Made by a program: the position numbers and the translations under genes. Of a stretch of DNA of 64,000 nt, positions 53,527 through 62,317 are shown piece after piece; position 1 is the first letter of the stretch, and each line of letters begins with the position of its first letter. The notes below the pieces were generated by a model. The model did not search any database. It saw only the letters and a program-made list of their open reading frames with translations, and had not been told where the DNA came from. Origin of the DNA: UBA3937 sp050951585 (GTDB lineage: Bacteria > Bacillota > Peptococcia > DRI-13 > DTU073); contig JBMNJI010000012.1 of assembly GCA_050951585.1 (NCBI GenBank), forward strand, positions 1 through 64,000, read 5' to 3'.

Positions 53527-55155
53527 TTGATACGAGGTAAGAAGAAAATATATTGCTTAATTCTAACTATAGTCATAACCATACTGGGTAATCTGCGGCC
53601 TGTCTTCGCTTATGATTTACTGGCAATTGACTTTTCACTCGGAGATTTCTTCCGCAGCAAGGTGGAAAAAAATGATGAGTTAATTTATAAAGTCAATACG
53701 CTTGTTGATCAAAGTATGCAACAAGTGAGGGACTCCATCGCGGATAAAACCAGAGCTGGTTTTTCCTCCTTTGAGCAGTGGACAGGGGTAAATGAGCAGA
53801 ATAGTCCGTTCTACGCGGCCTATAAATATCAAACCCTTCAGAAGATTGGCTTTCATTTGGGGATTGCCGAAGGAGTGAAGGATATCGTCATGGGGGCCGG
53901 CTCACTCCTTGTGCAAGTGGATGCTCTGCCTGCCCGCACCATTAATCTTGCTTATAATGTTTATGATAAGCCACAGGAATACAAAGAGAAGGCCACAGGC
54001 GGAGCGGCGATGCTTGCCGGAGTTTTGGCAAATCCGTTGCCGGTTCTGGGTGGAATATATCAGCTCGGCAAAGACTCCTTAGTTGATACTTGGACAGAAG
54101 CCAAAAAAGACCCGCTTAAAATGGGTCAATTACAGGGGGAGGTAGGAGTATTTGGGGCCTCACTCTTCGTCGGGGGCGGACAAATAAAGGCCGTTAGTGC
54201 GGCCAATAAAGCCCAGAAAACGGTAAAAACCGGCGGTATTTTGGAAAAGGCTGTCTCTACTGAAACTGTTGGTACTGTAGCCGGTACTTCCAGTGCGGGT
54301 ATCCTGGCAAAGGGGAGTGCTTCGATTAATAGAGTCGACCTGGGCTCCTTACTGCCGGATTTATCGCTTCCTAATCTTGGATATTATACCCCAACTCCGG
54401 CTCTTGCAGGAACCGGTAAAGTTGTTACAGCCTCACTCTTCAGTCCAACAGCGAAAGGGATAGGCGCGACACCTCTTGTGAAAAAATCCATCGGTCCATC
54501 TACCTATCCGCTTGCGATGAGTGATGTGGAAAAGTTATTTTTCACCGACATGCGGCAACCGAAAAATGCTCTTCAGAAATTCAAGCTTTTCGGGAAAGGC
54601 AGCAGCTTTTACACATTATCTGCTGAAACAGAAGAGCAACTATTAGCCTGGGGGCATAAAACATACGGGAAATGGGCCAGGAATTTATCGGATGGGGACA
54701 TGGAACTTTTAATGGATTATACGCTGGAATTCTATCCTTTTAATCGGATCTTAAGAAGAAGGGCTCCTCAACCTGCGGAATTAGAAAAAATAAATCACCT
54801 AAGCAGCATTATTCAATCTGCTCCGGCTTTACAGGAAGAGATCATTGTTTTTCGAGGGGGTTCCAAATCAATCCTGGGGAATTTACACAGCTTACCTCTT
54901 GAACAGCTTGAAGGGAAGGTCATAACTGACGCCGGGTTTATCAGTACAAGCTTAATCCCTAAACAGGCAAAATATTTCTCAAGAGGGGTCTTTATGGTCA
55001 TCAAAGTGCCTAAAGGAGCCAAGGGCGCTTATATTGATGCCACAAGCGGTTTTAATGGCGAGCGCGAATTTCTTTTAGACCACGGGCAAGAGTTCTTCAT
55101 TAATAAAGCAGTGCGGATGCATGGCAAGAAAGTTTTGCTCGTAGATTTACTATAA
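53527..55155 (+). CDS. ART array gene 4: secreted ADP-ribosyltransferase-domain protein
   Basis: 542 residues from TTG at 53527, seven bases after AGAGGTGG and 15 nt after gene 3. Signal peptide ending VFAYD. Shared N-terminal region (GIAEGVKDIVMGAGSLLVQ, MGQLQGEVGVFGASLFVGGG). The linker carries the recurrent LGSLLPDLSLPNLG and TPALAGTGK blocks. ART domain: LSDGDMELLMDYT helix, IVFRGGSKSILGN (R443), ISTS (473-475), GEREFLLDHGQ (E512, E514). All class motifs are intact. Presumed exported by Sec; target unknown. Confidence 0.85.
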   Translation: MIRGKKKIYCLILTIVITILGNLRPVFAYDLLAIDFSLGDFFRSKVEKNDELIYKVNTLVDQSMQQVRDSIADKTRAGFSSFEQWTGVNEQNSPFYAAYKYQTLQKIGFHLGIAEGVKDIVMGAGSLLVQVDALPARTINLAYNVYDKPQEYKEKATGGAAMLAGVLANPLPVLGGIYQLGKDSLVDTWTEAKKDPLKMGQLQGEVGVFGASLFVGGGQIKAVSAANKAQKTVKTGGILEKAVSTETVGTVAGTSSAGILAKGSASINRVDLGSLLPDLSLPNLGYYTPTPALAGTGKVVTASLFSPTAKGIGATPLVKKSIGPSTYPLAMSDVEKLFFTDMRQPKNALQKFKLFGKGSSFYTLSAETEEQLLAWGHKTYGKWARNLSDGDMELLMDYTLEFYPFNRILRRRAPQPAELEKINHLSSIIQSAPALQEEIIVFRGGSKSILGNLHSLPLEQLEGKVITDAGFISTSLIPKQAKYFSRGVFMVIKVPKGAKGAYIDATSGFNGEREFLLDHGQEFFINKAVRMHGKKVLLVDLL

Positions 55156-55194
55156 AGAAAGATTAGTTGAGGTAACTTGGGAGGGAATACTACT

Positions 55195-56814
55195 TTGTTG
55201 AATAGAAGGAAAAAAAGCCTGCTAAAAAGTCAAAACAAAACACTAAAGGGAAGGATTTTTCCTTTTGTTTTTCTGCTGGCTTTTTTTGCCCAAAGTGTTC
55301 CCTCGCCGGCTTTGGCTTTGCCGACTACTGAGCTAAACAGCAAGATCAGGGATTTTTTCCAGGCGAAGGTCAAAAGCAGTAATCAGTTCATTGATAATCT
55401 CAATAAAACTGCGGACGGGTTAGTGAATAATTCAATCGGGACAGTCTCTTTCTATACCCGGCAGGGCTTTTCTACCTTAGAAACCTTAACCGGCTTGAGC
55501 GAGCAGAATCAACTTTATCGCTATAGCAAGAATAATTGGCAGAAAACGATTGGTTTGGGGCTGGGTGTAATTAAAGGGACCAAGGATTTTGCCACGGGGA
55601 CGGTTTTTCTGCTGGCCTATTTGGAAAGCTCACCGGCGCGCACCATTGCGCTGGCCTATAATGTGCTGGAAAGACCCCAGGAATACAAAGAGAAAGCCAT
55701 CAGCGGAGGAAAGACAGTCGCCGGCATTCTGGCGAATCCGGTACCGTTGGTTGGCGGCATCTATCAATGGGGAAAAAGCACATATGTCGAGGCCCAAAAA
55801 GATCCTCTGAAATTGGGTCAATTGCAGGGGGAGGTAGGCGTATTTGGGGCCTCACTCTTTGTCGGAGGCGGCCAATTAAAGGCAATTGGTGCGGCCAATA
55901 AAGCCAGGAAGGTTGCGGTAACCGGCAGTATTGCTAAGAATACTTCTCCGGTGAAGAAATTTAACTGGGCAGCATTAATACCTGATTTACCGACAATCAA
56001 TCTGGGTTTTGGCAGTGCCATTCCCGTTGGCGTTGGCGCTGGGAAAGGCATTACCGCAAAAATAACCTCGGGATTTCCGCAAACGAAGAATATGGTTTTC
56101 ACTTCTTCGGTGGCAGATTCCGGCAGGCTTAAGGCTATTAAAACATCTGCAGATGGGCGATTTTCCATCACGGAATATCCATTCCTAGTTAAAAGTCGGG
56201 GCAGTATCCTGAAAAGTAATGATCCTAAATATGCCTGGATTAAAGATCTTACCACTACTTCGGAAATGAGAGCATGTTTACGAGAATGGGGGAAATCAGC
56301 ATTTACCCCATGGCGGAATCTCTTAACAAAAGAGGAGAAAGCGGCCATCTTTGATTACACGTTTAGTTCCAAATTGGTGAACCCTATACTTAGGGGAATC
56401 AACAAAGATTATAACCCGGCAGCTTTAGAACAAATAAAACTAATCAGTAGCGGGCTGCAAAAAGCGGAATTACCGGAGATGTACTTATTCAGAGGCTCAG
56501 GTTATCGTTTTTTAGGAGATCTGGAGGGTCTGCCTATGAACGAGTTAATCGGGAAAACGGTTGAAATGAAAGGGTTTGTAAGCACGAGTCTTTTCCCAAA
56601 TGCTCTCTTTGTGGATGGGGTCCAGATAGTTATTAAAGTTCCTCGGGGAGTGAACGGCGGATACTTGGGTTTGGATGATTTGAGTAGATTTCCCTTGGAA
56701 TCTGAAGTCTTATTGCAGTATGGTCAAAAGTTGAAAATATTAGAGGTACAGCAGCTACCAGAAGAAATCTGGTATAAAGGAGGTTTACATATAGTGGCGG
56801 AGATAATCCCATAA
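55195..56814 (+). CDS. ART array gene 5: secreted ADP-ribosyltransferase-domain protein
   Basis: 539 residues from TTG at 55195, nine bases after GGGAGGG (TTG at 55198 is also possible). Signal peptide (FPFVFLLAFFAQSVPSPALA). The N-terminal region is almost identical in DNA to that of gene 3, whereas the C-terminal half differs strongly. The linker has WAALIPDLPTINLGFG. ART domain: LTKEEKAAIFDYT, YLFRGSGYRFLGD (R433), VSTS (463-465), LESEVLLQYGQ (E502, E504). It supplies the intact reference for the sites broken in genes 3 and 8. Confidence 0.85.
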   Translation: MLNRRKKSLLKSQNKTLKGRIFPFVFLLAFFAQSVPSPALALPTTELNSKIRDFFQAKVKSSNQFIDNLNKTADGLVNNSIGTVSFYTRQGFSTLETLTGLSEQNQLYRYSKNNWQKTIGLGLGVIKGTKDFATGTVFLLAYLESSPARTIALAYNVLERPQEYKEKAISGGKTVAGILANPVPLVGGIYQWGKSTYVEAQKDPLKLGQLQGEVGVFGASLFVGGGQLKAIGAANKARKVAVTGSIAKNTSPVKKFNWAALIPDLPTINLGFGSAIPVGVGAGKGITAKITSGFPQTKNMVFTSSVADSGRLKAIKTSADGRFSITEYPFLVKSRGSILKSNDPKYAWIKDLTTTSEMRACLREWGKSAFTPWRNLLTKEEKAAIFDYTFSSKLVNPILRGINKDYNPAALEQIKLISSGLQKAELPEMYLFRGSGYRFLGDLEGLPMNELIGKTVEMKGFVSTSLFPNALFVDGVQIVIKVPRGVNGGYLGLDDLSRFPLESEVLLQYGQKLKILEVQQLPEEIWYKGGLHIVAEIIP

Positions 56815-56881
56815 TCAATTTCTTGGGCTTATTCGCTTATTCTCAGCGTCATCTTTGAGCAGGTAGGAGGGAAATATTAAA

Positions 56882-58579
56882 GTGCCAGTTTTTTGTCTCC
56901 GGAAAGTTAAAATAACTATAGTTGCCACTATTCTATTGCTGGCGTGGGTTTTATTCTGTGTACCGACTCCTGCCTTGGCGCTTGATTTCAAGATCAGAGA
57001 ATTCTTTGGGAACAAGGTTGAGAGGAGCGACCGGTTTATTGATAATTTTAATGAAAAAGCGGACGGAATCGTCAATGATTCAATAAACTCAGTATCTTTC
57101 TACACCAGACAGGGTTTTTCTGCCTTAGAAACCCTCACCGGATTAAGTGAGCAGAATCAGCTTTATCGCTATAGCAAAAATAATTGGCTGAAAACGATTG
57201 GTTTTGGGTTGGGCGTTCTGGAAGGAACAAAGGATTTTACTGCGGGTACGGCATCTCTGCTGGCCTATTTGGAAAGCTCACCGGCCCGGGTGGTTACGCT
57301 GGCCTATAATGTGCAGGAAAGGCCGCAGGAATACAAAGAGAAGGCCCTCAGCGGAGGAAAGACTGTCGCCGGTATACTGGCGAATCCGGTACCGCTGGTT
57401 GGCGGCCTCTACCAATGGGGGAAAAATACTTATGTGGAGGCTCGCCAAGATCCGCTGAAAATGGGTCAATTACAGGGGGAGGTTGCTACTTTCGGGGCGA
57501 CGCTCTTGCTTGGAGGCAGTCAGGTCAGAGCACTGACCGCGTCTAATAAAGCAATCAATACGGCGAAGGCCGGTAGTATGATGGAAAACGCCGCGTCTTT
57601 GGCTAACACAGGTGCTCTGGCTAATACGGGAACTATAGCAAGTGCAGGTACGCTGGCCAATACAGGTGTGGTTGTGCCTGGCGGGATCTTGGCTAAGGTG
57701 ACGGCGGCGTATAAGAATATGGACATCGGTGGTCTAATCCCTGATTTTTCCCGTCTGAATTTTGGCCTTGCGGGAACTCCTGTTTTAGCGGCATCGACCG
57801 GTAAATCAATCGGAGGGATCACTCTTAAAGGGGCAATGCCTAAGCATTATCTATACTCTGAAACAACTGCAGCAACATCCAACAAAGCTGTGAGCACTTT
57901 TGCTTCGGCCGAAACAAAAACAGCGGTAAAGTATCCTCTGGATGTAGAAAAACTGCAGAGGGGTGTTTTAAAAAATCCGGAATATTTCTGGATTAGAGAG
58001 TTGTGCGTACCTACTTCGCTTTTAAGAAATTATTATGAGTGGGGTAAGAAGCAATTTGAGATCGTGGAAAGGATACTTCTTCCGCAAGAGAAAGAGGCGA
58101 TTTCTCGTTATACAGTAAATGCCCGTCCTTATAACTCAGTTCTAAGGGGGGCTGACGAAAAAGTATCTCCCCAGATCACTACAGATCTTCAGCACATCAC
58201 AAACGGTTTAAATAAATGCAGTATAACTGAGCCTATTTATGTTTTTCGGGGAACCACAAAAACATGTTTAGGGAGATTAGCCTGCTTACCGCCGGAAAGG
58301 TTAGTGGGCCAAGAAATAGTTGAAAAAGGGTTAATGAGTACAAGTATGTATCCGAGACCGGCTTTTATTGGTGGATGGAATGGGAATGGGCTGGCGATGG
58401 TCATAAAAGTACCCGAGGGGACTAAAGGGGCGTATCTTGGAGATTTAAGCTCTTTACCTCATGAAGCGGAGGTCTTATTTCCTCCGGGGCAAAAGCTGAT
58501 CATAAAAGAAGCAGACTGGATCTTAGATCAGGCTACGTGGCCGGATGGCATCCATCTTGTTGTTGAATTACAATCATGA
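56882..58579 (+). CDS. ART array gene 6: secreted ADP-ribosyltransferase-domain protein
   Basis: 565 residues from GTG at 56882 with AGGAGGG eleven bases upstream. Signal peptide (IVATILLLAWVLFCVPTPAL). N-terminal region as in gene 5 (FYTRQGFSALETLTGLSEQN). The linker is enlarged by a degenerate ANTG repeat (ALANTGTIASAGTLANTGVV) before MDIGGLIPDFSRLNFGLAG. ART domain: LLPQEKEAISRYT, YVFRGTTKTCLGR (R456), MSTS (486-488), PHEAEVLFPPGQ (E528, E530). The ART domain is of the same subtype as gene 7. Confidence 0.85.
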   Translation: MPVFCLRKVKITIVATILLLAWVLFCVPTPALALDFKIREFFGNKVERSDRFIDNFNEKADGIVNDSINSVSFYTRQGFSALETLTGLSEQNQLYRYSKNNWLKTIGFGLGVLEGTKDFTAGTASLLAYLESSPARVVTLAYNVQERPQEYKEKALSGGKTVAGILANPVPLVGGLYQWGKNTYVEARQDPLKMGQLQGEVATFGATLLLGGSQVRALTASNKAINTAKAGSMMENAASLANTGALANTGTIASAGTLANTGVVVPGGILAKVTAAYKNMDIGGLIPDFSRLNFGLAGTPVLAASTGKSIGGITLKGAMPKHYLYSETTAATSNKAVSTFASAETKTAVKYPLDVEKLQRGVLKNPEYFWIRELCVPTSLLRNYYEWGKKQFEIVERILLPQEKEAISRYTVNARPYNSVLRGADEKVSPQITTDLQHITNGLNKCSITEPIYVFRGTTKTCLGRLACLPPERLVGQEIVEKGLMSTSMYPRPAFIGGWNGNGLAMVIKVPEGTKGAYLGDLSSLPHEAEVLFPPGQKLIIKEADWILDQATWPDGIHLVVELQS

Positions 58580-58666
58580 CTTGTGGGATAATGGCATAAT
58601 TGAATAGTCCGCATTAAGCAGTGAAAATAGTACGTATATTGATGTGGATGGGATAGTGAGGCGGTT

Positions 58667-60241
58667 GTGGTGATTTCTCCTCAAAAAAAGAAAATAGGAG
58701 CCGGATTATTATTGCTGCTTTTATGGGGACAGTGCTTTCCGTGGAGAGTAATGGCCTATGATGTACAGGCGTTTATCAAGGAATTTACCGGTTCACAGGT
58801 CAAGGAGAGCAACGAGATTATTAAGCTGAATAAGGCGAAGATCAAGACAAGTGTCGATAAAGTGGCCCAGTGGTATGAAAATAAATGGCTCGACGGTATT
58901 TCTTATCTGGAAGGCAAAACGGGCTTGAACGAACAATGCAAGCCCTATGGGGTTTTAAAAACTTATAATCTACTTAATCTTGGCTTTAACTGTGGTGTAT
59001 TGAAAGGAGCCGGTGAGCTCGGGGCAGAAATGTATTCTTTTGTAGCAACGTTGCCAACTGCCCCGGAGCGGATCGTCAATTTTGGCTTTAAATATGCCGA
59101 AGATCCTAAGCAGTATCAGGATATGATCACTAACGGGGCTAAAACGGTTGCCGGGGTTGTCTTAAATCCTGCACCTTTCTTGAAAGGTGTATACGGGTAT
59201 GGCAAAAATGCTTATTTAGAAGCGGCCCAAGATCCGCTTACCCTGGGGACTTTACACGGTGAAGTGGCAGTGTTTCTGGGGTCGTTCTTAATTGGCGGAG
59301 GGCAAATCAAAGGAGCCGGCAAGGCGGTAAAAGGCCTAAGTGGGGTGCCGTTAAGCGCGAAAGTATCATCGGGTACCGGTATTAACTGGGGTGCTATCGT
59401 GCCTGATTTTTCGAAAACATATTCCTATGCAGCAACACCTGTTTTAGCTGCGAAAACCGGCAAGTCAGTAGGTACGGTCGGACTAAATATAAATAAAGGA
59501 AGTGCAAAGATAGATTTTTACCCGATCATCAATACAAATTTACCGAAAGTGATAAAAAATACGGGATCGACCGAGACAAAGATTGGGGTGGCATATCCTC
59601 TCGAAGTAGAAAAAGCTAAGAATTTTTTACGTAACCAGGATTATTCTTGGATCAGAAAACTAAAGGCGCCTGAAAGATTGAGAGACGATTTATTCCGGTG
59701 GGGGGCCGCCCAGTATCAGATTTGGGAAAAAAGATTATTGCCGGAAGAAAAAAAGGTGATTACGGATTATACTAAGATAGGTTCATTACATAATGTTGTT
59801 TTAAGGAAAGAAATAGATCTGGACAACGCATATATGCAACTGGTGCTTGAGGAGATTAATCTGATCATTAATGGCGTAAAGAAATCTACGTTACCGGAAT
59901 CTATTCTTGTTTTTCGGGGAACGTCCAGAAAAGAGCTGGGGCAGTATGCGTACTTACCGCCGAAACAGTTAATCGGAAAAGTGATTACGGAAAAAGGCTT
60001 GATGAGTACCAGTTTATTTCCGCTCAGGAAATTTGTTAAACTTGACGAAGGGCTATTTATGGTCATTAAGGTGTCGAAAGGGACAAAAGGGGCTTATCTC
60101 GGGGAGTTAACCATGTATCCGCATGAAGCGGAGGTCCTGTTCCCGCCCGGTACGAAGCTGATCATCAGGGAGGCGGACTTGCTGCGGGATGAAGGTTGGT
60201 TTTCCCATGGATTGGCGATTGCGGCGGAGATCATTGAGTAA
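58667..60241 (+). CDS. ART array gene 7: secreted ADP-ribosyltransferase-domain protein
   Basis: 524 residues from GTG at 58667 (GTGAGGCGG just upstream). Signal peptide (GLLLLLLWGQCFPWRVMAYD). The N-terminal region is of the gene 2 subtype (EMYSFVATLPTAPERIVNFG, DPLTLGTLHGEVAVFLG), whereas the ART domain is of the gene 6 subtype (VFRGTSRKELGQ R417, MSTS 447-449, PHEAEVLFPPGTK E487/E489). This makes it a mosaic of the two families. The linker has WGAIVPDFSKTYSY and TPVLAAKTGK. All catalytic motifs are intact. Confidence 0.85.
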   Translation: MVISPQKKKIGAGLLLLLLWGQCFPWRVMAYDVQAFIKEFTGSQVKESNEIIKLNKAKIKTSVDKVAQWYENKWLDGISYLEGKTGLNEQCKPYGVLKTYNLLNLGFNCGVLKGAGELGAEMYSFVATLPTAPERIVNFGFKYAEDPKQYQDMITNGAKTVAGVVLNPAPFLKGVYGYGKNAYLEAAQDPLTLGTLHGEVAVFLGSFLIGGGQIKGAGKAVKGLSGVPLSAKVSSGTGINWGAIVPDFSKTYSYAATPVLAAKTGKSVGTVGLNINKGSAKIDFYPIINTNLPKVIKNTGSTETKIGVAYPLEVEKAKNFLRNQDYSWIRKLKAPERLRDDLFRWGAAQYQIWEKRLLPEEKKVITDYTKIGSLHNVVLRKEIDLDNAYMQLVLEEINLIINGVKKSTLPESILVFRGTSRKELGQYAYLPPKQLIGKVITEKGLMSTSLFPLRKFVKLDEGLFMVIKVSKGTKGAYLGELTMYPHEAEVLFPPGTKLIIREADLLRDEGWFSHGLAIAAEIIE

Positions 60242-60289
60242 GAGGGGTGACAATATCACACGATAAACACACAAGGAGTCAGCTTACTA

Positions 60290-60317
60290 TTGAAATCTTT
60301 CTTTGTTTTGATATAAT
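60290..60317 (+). promoter_or_regulatory. Promoter of the FMN riboswitch-ribU unit
   Basis: TTGAAA at 60290-60295, a 16-nt spacer and a perfect TATAAT at 60312-60317, about 25 nt upstream of the riboswitch. Confidence 0.85.
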
Positions 60318-60340
60318 AACAGGTGAACAATTGAAGATAG

Positions 60341-60452
60341 TTCCTTCGGGGTCAGGTGTAATTCCTTACCGGCGGTAAAGCCCGCGAGCCATAAGATGGT
60401 TGATCCGGTGTCATTCCGGAGCCGACAGTGATAGTCTGGAGGGGAGAAGGGA
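60341..60452 (+). promoter_or_regulatory. FMN riboswitch (RFN element)
   Basis: The conserved blocks occur in order: GGGGTCAGGTGTAATTCC, TTACCGGCGGTAAAGCCCGC, GAGCC, GATCCGGTGTCATTCCGGAG, CCGACAGTGATAGTCTGGA and GGGGAGAAGG. CCTTC at the 5' side pairs with GAAGG at the 3' side as P1. With the terminator at 60500 it should switch off ribU transcription when FMN is plentiful. Confidence 0.97.
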
Positions 60453-60499
60453 GGATTGTTGTAGCATGAGATATACTCATGATATGATTTGCCTTGTCT

Positions 60500-60536
60500 A
60501 ACCCGAAGGATCATTCCTTGGGGTTTATTATTTTTT
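60500..60536 (+). terminator. Riboswitch-controlled terminator
   Basis: AACCCGAAGGA pairs with TCCTTGGGGTT and is followed by TATTATTTTTT. It sits between the RFN element and the ribU ribosome site, as expected of an FMN-dependent transcription attenuator. Confidence 0.88.
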
Positions 60537-60571
60537 CTGAATAACTTGTTTGTGAAGGAGAAGATGTCAAA

Positions 60572-61144
60572 ATGACCACAAAAAAATTAGTACGCATTGG
60601 TTTCTTAACTGCCCTTGGTGTATTGTTAATGCTCATTGCTTTTCCCTTGCCTTTTTTTCCAGAGTTTTTGACCTATGATTTTGGCGATGTTCCGGGGATT
60701 ATTGCCACTTTTGCTTTTGGACCGGTGGCTGGTGTATTGGTTCAGTTATCGAAATGTATCTTAGGTTACCTGTTCGGTCTTTCGAAAGCCGGTATTATCG
60801 GCATGGCAGCTAATTTTGTAGCCGGTGGCACGATGGTTTTAGTGGCGGGGTTGGTTTATCAATACCGGAAGACGAAGCTAAGGGCGGTCTTGGCACTTGC
60901 GATAGGGTCGGTCGTTGCTTCCCTGGCCATGTCAGTGGCAAATTACTATATTTTCTTTCCGCTATGGGGCTTCCCGACAGAAGGAATTATTCCCATGATG
61001 GTTACGGTCGTGTTTCCTTTTAATATGGCGAAATTTATTATTTCTTCCACCATTACTTTCTTTGTCTATAAGGCGGTCAAAAATGCGCTCGAAGAAGCAG
61101 AATTAAAACAGGCGAAGAAAAGATTAAGTGATGACAGAGCTTAG
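60572..61144 (+). CDS. ribU: ECF transporter substrate-binding (S) component for riboflavin, RibU
   Basis: 190 residues, six hydrophobic segments. The N-terminal TTKKLVRIGFLTALGVLLML and the loop PEFLTYDFGDVPGIIATFAF are typical of RibU S components. It captures riboflavin and works with the shared ECF energising module, which is encoded elsewhere. Regulation by the upstream FMN riboswitch supports the substrate. ATG after GAAGGAGAAG. It sits inside the ART array without an obvious link to it. Confidence 0.93.
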   Translation: MTTKKLVRIGFLTALGVLLMLIAFPLPFFPEFLTYDFGDVPGIIATFAFGPVAGVLVQLSKCILGYLFGLSKAGIIGMAANFVAGGTMVLVAGLVYQYRKTKLRAVLALAIGSVVASLAMSVANYYIFFPLWGFPTEGIIPMMVTVVFPFNMAKFIISSTITFFVYKAVKNALEEAELKQAKKRLSDDRA

Positions 61145-61193
61145 TTAATTGTGATAGTATTGAAGCTGTAATCAACTTGAGGGGGAGATTTCA

Positions 61194-62267
61194 GTGAAGA
61201 TAGGGCTGATTGGTTTACCATCCACAGGGAAAACGACTTTTTTTAACCTCTTGACCAACGCTAAAGCTGAGACCGGTTCCGGAAAAACAGAAGCAAATAT
61301 GGGCACGGCGAGAGTGCCTGATAAACGGATTGATTTTTTGAGTGATTTATATCAACCGCGCAAAACGATTTATGCGCAGATTGATTTTATTGATATTGCC
61401 GGACTGGTTAGCGGTCAGGATGGACAGAAATCCGGCTCCGGGAAATTTTTAAATGATGTTCGGGTTTGCGACGCGCTGGTGCATGTTTTAAAAGCTTTTC
61501 GGGATCCTTTAACGGACGAGGGTAGTATTAATCCGGCGAGTGATTTAGAGACAGTAGAGACAGAGATCTTGTTTGCCGATATGGAGTTAATTGAAAAAAG
61601 AATTGAACGTATTCGTGCCGGAAAGAAGATTACGAAGGAAAACCAGGAAGAACTGGAGCGTCTCGAAAAATGCTATCAGGTTCTGGAGGAAGGCAAATCG
61701 ATGCGCGATGTGGAGCTTTCCGAAGAAGAAAGAACTGCCATGCGTAACTATGCTTTCCTGACGGAAAAACCGCGCTTAGCCGTAGTAAATCTTGATGAAG
61801 ACCAATACAAGACAAAGGAATATCCACACCGGGCGAAACTGGTGGCATTATGCGCCGAGAAGAACATCCCCCTGCTGGAAATTTGTGCCCAAATGGAGTT
61901 GGAAATTGGTGAACTGGGGGAGGAAGACAAAGCGCTTTTTATGGCTGATTTAGGGCTTACCGAAACAGGGATAGAAGTATTAGCGCGAAATGTATATGCC
62001 CACTTAGGATTGATTGCCTTTTTTACCGTCGGGGAAGACGAGGTTAGGGCATGGACTATTTCTCAGGGGATTACCGCTAAGGAAGCTGCCGGAAAAATCC
62101 ATTCCGATATTGAACGGGGCTTTATTCGGGCGGAAGTGGTCAAATACAACGATATCTTTACCCTGGGGTCAATGGCGAAAGTAAAGGATAATGGACTTTT
62201 CAGGTTGGAGGGGAAAACATATATCGTTGAAGACGGCGACATTATTAATTTCCGCTTTAATGTTTAG
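61194..62267 (+). CDS. ychF: YchF-family (Obg-like) P-loop ATPase
   Basis: 357 residues from GTG at 61194 after GGGGGAG. Walker A is GLPSTGKTTFFNLLTNA, where the family more often has NVGKST. Switch II is FIDIAGLVSGQ. The C-terminal TGS-like domain contains FFTVGEDEVRAWTI and HSDIERGFIRAEVV. YchF proteins bind ATP and associate with the ribosome. It is somewhat divergent, for example in lacking the usual extended coiled-coil loop after the G3 motif. It stands between ribU and the last ART gene; no functional link is evident. Confidence 0.88.
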   Translation: MKIGLIGLPSTGKTTFFNLLTNAKAETGSGKTEANMGTARVPDKRIDFLSDLYQPRKTIYAQIDFIDIAGLVSGQDGQKSGSGKFLNDVRVCDALVHVLKAFRDPLTDEGSINPASDLETVETEILFADMELIEKRIERIRAGKKITKENQEELERLEKCYQVLEEGKSMRDVELSEEERTAMRNYAFLTEKPRLAVVNLDEDQYKTKEYPHRAKLVALCAEKNIPLLEICAQMELEIGELGEEDKALFMADLGLTETGIEVLARNVYAHLGLIAFFTVGEDEVRAWTISQGITAKEAAGKIHSDIERGFIRAEVVKYNDIFTLGSMAKVKDNGLFRLEGKTYIVEDGDIINFRFNV

Positions 62268-62317
62268 AAATAGTAGCCATGAATTCATTCCGGAGGGAAA
62301 AAGGTGGAGAGCTAAAG

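Noticed and set aside
60287..60514. 75-codon minus-strand frame
   Set aside because: It overlaps the FMN riboswitch and terminator; all of its sequence is explained by the RNA element.
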